From: Leyella stercorea DSM 18206
GTDB lineage: Bacteria; Bacteroidota; Bacteroidia; Bacteroidales; Bacteroidaceae
Length of the DNA: 50,543 nucleotides
Direction: 5' to 3'
Assembly (NCBI RefSeq): GCF_000235885.1
Contig: NZ_JH379387.1
Span: forward strand, 1-50,543
Shown here: positions 47,955-50,543 of the stretch, piece after piece
How positions within the stretch are numbered: position 1 is the first letter of the stretch
Layout of the letters: the number at the start of each line of letters is the position of its first letter
The notes under the pieces: generated by a model
The model's database searches: none
What the model was told of the DNA's origin: nothing
Seen by the model: only the letters and a program-made list of their open reading frames with translations
Translations under genes and position numbers: made by a program

Positions 47955-48971
47955 TTACCAATGGCTGTCTTTGCCGAATATTTTGCGTATGCGGTTGACG
48001 ATTGAGCGCCCGATGTGTGCGAAGTTGCCGTAGCGCAGATTGAGCACCAACTCCTCCATCGAGCGTCCGAACTTTATCCATCTATGTCCGTAAGCGTATG
48101 TGCGGTACACCTGCTCTTTGAAGTCGACATCCTCTATCACGTATGGCGGATGCTTCAGTTCGCCCTCCAGCTCGAAGCGTTGCATGGTGAACAGTCGGCG
48201 CAAGCGGCGTGGCATGGTCTGCAGCGAGCCGGTGTAATGCGTGGAGCCGTCAGTGGCTCCGAGGTTGTTGATGAGGTTGTGCGAGGGCATAATGGCGAGT
48301 CCGGAGTTCATCACCATCGATGCCCAGAATATCGTTTCGTAGTATTCCTTGCCCGACGCGCGATGGTCGTAGCAGGCGCGTAGCGTGTCCTCGCAGTAGC
48401 GGCGTTGGCGCATTATCTTTCTGAGTTGTCGCATCGCCGTGCGGTCGTCGAGGAACGGGTATCCTGGCTCCCACTTGTCGATGACGCGTCGCCACGATGC
48501 CCATCCCCAGATTGAGAATACGGAGGTGAAGAGGTAGTCGTAGGGATAGTCCTTAAGCTGCTCTTCGGGGTTGAAGCCTGCAATCATCCAAATGCGCTCG
48601 TCGTTCTCGTAGCGGTCGAGCATCTCCTTGCAGAACGTGAAGAACGACTGCGACGGCACGTCGTCGTCCTCGAGCACTATGCACTTGTCGACGAACGAGA
48701 ACGCCCACTTCTGTGATATGTACTCCGAGGGGTCGCAGCCGTAGTTGCGCTCCTGGTAGAGGCGTTGCACGTCGCACTCCCAGTCGATGTTCTCTACTAC
48801 GCGGCGGCAGGCTTCAATGCCAGCCATATCGCGCTCACCGCGCGGTCCGTCCTGATAGAGGAACAGCTTCGAGGGACGCGCCTTGCGCACTTCCGCAAAC
48901 ACCTTGCTGAGGTGGTCGGGGCGGTTGAAGAAGAGGATGAGTACTGCTACATCAGTCTTGTATGGTTGCAT
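47955..48971 (-). CDS. Glycosyltransferase, HlpA/GNT-I-like GT-A protein
   Basis: 338 residues. GT-A features: VAVLILFFNRPDHL at the start, LFLYQDGPRGE, IVLEDDDVPSQSFF (DxD-like metal site), SVFSIWGWASWRR. Bacteroidales annotate relatives as 'hemolysin hemolytic protein HlpA', but the sequence supports a sugar transferase. No signal peptide, so cytoplasmic. It precedes the type IX genes by 63 bases and may be in the same transcript, possibly linked to surface-glycan anchoring of secreted proteins (inference). Confidence 0.85.
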   Translation of the reverse strand: MQPYKTDVAVLILFFNRPDHLSKVFAEVRKARPSKLFLYQDGPRGERDMAGIEACRRVVENIDWECDVQRLYQERNYGCDPSEYISQKWAFSFVDKCIVLEDDDVPSQSFFTFCKEMLDRYENDERIWMIAGFNPEEQLKDYPYDYLFTSVFSIWGWASWRRVIDKWEPGYPFLDDRTAMRQLRKIMRQRRYCEDTLRACYDHRASGKEYYETIFWASMVMNSGLAIMPSHNLINNLGATDGSTHYTGSLQTMPRRLRRLFTMQRFELEGELKHPPYVIEDVDFKEQVYRTYAYGHRWIKFGRSMEELVLNLRYGNFAHIGRSIVNRIRKIFGKDSHW

Positions 48972-49001
48972 AAGCGTTGCGATTTAGTCTATTCAATTCT
49001 A

Positions 49002-49009
49002 CAAAATTA
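49002..49009 (-). promoter_or_regulatory. -7 element for the glycosyltransferase-por operon
   Basis: The minus strand reads TAATTTTG. The best -33 (TTTG, 49035-49032) is 22 bases away. Divergent from the DUF3822 promoter. Confidence 0.5.
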
Positions 49010-49073
49010 CAGAAATTTGACTATAGAACGGCAAAGCTATGATGTTTTTTTCGCATAACCCAAACTTTTTCAG

Positions 49074-49081
49074 TAACTTTG
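49074..49081 (+). promoter_or_regulatory. -7 element for DUF3822-rsmD
   Basis: TAACTTTG, 22 bases before the ATG at 49103; the -33 region reads TTTCGC, only a weak match. Confidence 0.5.
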
Positions 49082-49102
49082 TGCAAACATATCAGTATAA
49101 AT

Positions 49103-49801
49103 ATGAAACTTATCATCACGATAGACAATACGGCGATTGTGTTGCAGACCGACTCTGCGGATGGTGCTGCCGAGCGTGAGGTGTACAACCTTAACTCTGG
49201 TATCTCCATAGCAGCCAACCTGCGACAGGCTCTCTCCGTGTGCGCTTTGTTGCGCAACCCGCGTCTGTACGACCGTGTCACGGTGGTTGTCGACACACCG
49301 ACGATGCTCATCCCTGAGGACGAGTACACCTCGGGCAGTGCTACGCTGCTCTATCGCAACGCGTTCAGCATGTCGCCAGCCGACGAGGTGCAGACATCGC
49401 CACTCGATACATTGGGCGTGGTGCTCGCGTTCGCCGTGAACAAAGACCTGCATTTCGTGCTCAACGAGAACTTTCGCTACGTGTGTTTCGCGCCTCGTCT
49501 TGCCTCCACACTCACTGCGCTGAGCCAGCGTGCATATGGCGGTTTCCAGGAGAAGCTGTTCTGTGTGTTCAACGGCAAGGATATGGAGATAATAGCGTTC
49601 CGCAAGCATCGTCTGCGCTTCTGCAACTCGTTTCATATCGACGACACACAGGATGCTGTGTTCTACATCATGAGCGTGTGGCAGCAACTTGCCATGCGCC
49701 CCACCGACATACTCGTCATCACTGGTAATGCAGAAGAACCAGAAACACTGAAAATCAAGCTTGAACAGTTTGTGAAGAATGTTGAGGTGTTGAGGTGTTG
49801 A
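49103..49801 (+). CDS. DUF3822 family protein
   Basis: 232 residues from MKLIITIDNTAIVLQTD; an upstream GTG start is rejected because it would fall inside the promoter region. The family is specific to Bacteroidetes, and its genes usually sit just before rsmD, as here. The N-terminal pattern resembles actin-like (ASKHA/PilM-type) folds as far as I recall; function unknown. The last residues (VEVLRC) are coded by the gttgaggt repeat, so the native C-terminus has been replaced or extended by repeat sequence. Confidence 0.82.
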   Translation: MKLIITIDNTAIVLQTDSADGAAEREVYNLNSGISIAANLRQALSVCALLRNPRLYDRVTVVVDTPTMLIPEDEYTSGSATLLYRNAFSMSPADEVQTSPLDTLGVVLAFAVNKDLHFVLNENFRYVCFAPRLASTLTALSQRAYGGFQEKLFCVFNGKDMEIIAFRKHRLRFCNSFHIDDTQDAVFYIMSVWQQLAMRPTDILVITGNAEEPETLKIKLEQFVKNVEVLRC

Positions 49802-49844
49802 GATGTTGATGAGTTGAGGAGTTGAGATGTTGAGGAGTTGAGAT
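49781..49844. repeat. 'gttgaggt/gttgagat' tandem array
   Basis: About eight imperfect copies of gttgag(g/a)(t/a)g; begins inside the DUF3822 gene and supplies its stop codon. Confidence 0.8.
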
Positions 49845-49859
49845 ATGCAATGCAAATGT

Positions 49860-49979
49860 CACCATCTCACCATCTCACCATCTCACCATCTCACCACTTC
49901 ACCATCTCACCACTTCACCATCTCACCACCACACCACACATCTCACCACCTCACCATAACACCATATCAACACCATATC
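49860..49979. repeat. 'caccatctcaccac' array up to the rsmD start
   Basis: About 12 imperfect caccatct/caccactt units that end directly at the ATG of rsmD. It is roughly complementary in pattern to the gttgag array 16 bases before it, so a weak extended hairpin can form in the DUF3822-rsmD spacer. Confidence 0.8.
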
Positions 49980-50543
49980 ATGCGCATAATAACAGGAAAA
50001 TATAAGGGGCGCCACTTCGATATTCCGCGCTCGTTCAAGGCTCGTCCTACTACGGACTTCGCTAAAGAGAATATCTTCAACGTGATCAACGGCTACGTGG
50101 ACATGGAGGGTGCGCAGGCACTCGATCTCTTCGCTGGCACGGGCAGCATCTCGCTCGAACTGCTCTCGCGCGGCTGCGCTCCGGTGGTCAGTGTGGAGAT
50201 GGATCGCGACCATGCCGCGTTCATCCGCGAGTGTATGACGAAGCTCGACACCAAGGATAACATCCTTATCCGTGGCGATGTGTTCCGCTTCATCAAGTCG
50301 TGCAAGCAGCAGTACGACCTCATCTTTGCCGATCCGCCTTACGCTCTGCCCACGCTGCCTACCATTCCGCAGCTCATCCTCAGCAAGGGAATGTTGCGCC
50401 CCGGCGGACTCCTCGTCTTCGAGCATGGCAAGCATAACGACTTCTCTGATGTGCCGGGCTTCATAGAGCACCGTGCCTACGGCAGCGTGAACTTCTCGCT
50501 GTTCAGAGCCGCTTCAGGGGGTGCACTTGTCTCAAGTGCACCA
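49980..50543 (+). CDS. rsmD: 16S rRNA (guanine966-N2)-methyltransferase RsmD, 3' end open
   Basis: 188 codons without a stop to the window edge. MRIITGKYKGRHFDIPRS is the family start; SAM-binding LDLFAGTGSISLELLSRG, VEMDRDH, and the catalytic ADPPYALP. Methylates 16S rRNA G966 on the 30S precursor. The usual end (about residue 178, near VNFSLFR) is reached at about 50505, but the frame continues through the palindromic repeat (AASGGALVSSAP), so the true C-terminus is altered by the repeat or lies just beyond the window. Confidence 0.93.
   Translation, partial: MRIITGKYKGRHFDIPRSFKARPTTDFAKENIFNVINGYVDMEGAQALDLFAGTGSISLELLSRGCAPVVSVEMDRDHAAFIRECMTKLDTKDNILIRGDVFRFIKSCKQQYDLIFADPPYALPTLPTIPQLILSKGMLRPGGLLVFEHGKHNDFSDVPGFIEHRAYGSVNFSLFRAASGGALVSSAP
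50516..50543. repeat. Palindromic repeat, copy 2, at the window edge
   Basis: Identical over 28 bases to 37577-37604: five Gs, arms GGTGCACTTG / CAAGTGCACC and final A. Here it is read as codons of rsmD. Its position at the last base suggests that assembly stopped at a repeat. Confidence 0.85.

Overview
The window is a bacterial chromosome segment from a member of the Bacteroidales, most probably a Prevotellaceae-like gut or oral species. Evidence for this: promoters follow the Bacteroidetes pattern TTG-N19/20-TAnnTTTG; almost no gene has a Shine-Dalgarno sequence; there is a PorP-PorK-PorL-PorM-PorN type IX secretion locus; intergenic regions carry many 'gttgag', 'ctcacc' and 'cacagatt' simple repeats; and the proteins are Bacteroidales-like. 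The odd length, the damaged start of cstA at base 1 and the end inside a repeated hairpin suggest that this is a whole contig.

Layout. 1-4300: end of a CstA carbon-starvation transporter, then on the minus strand radC, a family-2 glycosyltransferase and efp. 4535-6845: rpmH, rpsU, a XerC/D-type recombinase and hpf. 6865-20150: the ancient translation/transcription block tRNA-Thr(UGU), Tyr, Gly, Thr(GGU), tuf, tRNA-Trp, secE, nusG, rplK, rplA, rplJ, rplL, rpoB, rpoC, closed by a strong terminator.

20150-25262 is an accessory islet just behind rpoC. It holds (i) a three-gene split HipA module (hipB - HipA N-lobe 'hipS-like' - kinase 'hipT-like'), bracketed at both ends by the same pair of palindromic operators with identical 41-bp spacing; (ii) an ORF6N/phospholipase-D-like protein whose own gene carries three related palindromes, two of them inside codons; (iii) about 1 kb without genes that carries three different stacked tandem arrays, the last being five iteron-like GGATTATGTGAAA units directly abutting the promoter of (iv) an AAA ATPase fused to a DUF234/PD-(D/E)XK-like domain. 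This islet is the best candidate for something undescribed.

25411-36426: DJ-1-like protein and recG (overlapping, TTG start), a secreted M23/LysM peptidase, a neurotransmitter:sodium symporter, then an apparent operon of TonB-dependent receptor, lipoprotein and membrane sensor kinase; the kinase gene is broken by a one-base frameshift. 36596-38634: PAP2-type membrane phosphatase/transferase and an SDR epimerase/reductase. 38705-48971 (minus): hlpA-like glycosyltransferase, porP, porK(gldK), porL(gldL), porM(gldM), porN(gldN), a small outer-membrane barrel and priA. 49103-50543: DUF3822 protein and rsmD, which runs off the end.

A recurring theme is that family-type intergenic repeats invade gene ends: the N-terminus of RadC and the C-termini of DUF3822 and RsmD are built from repeat sequence. 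No rRNA, CRISPR array, prophage or insertion sequence was seen. All names come from reading the sequence and remembered families; no database search was run.
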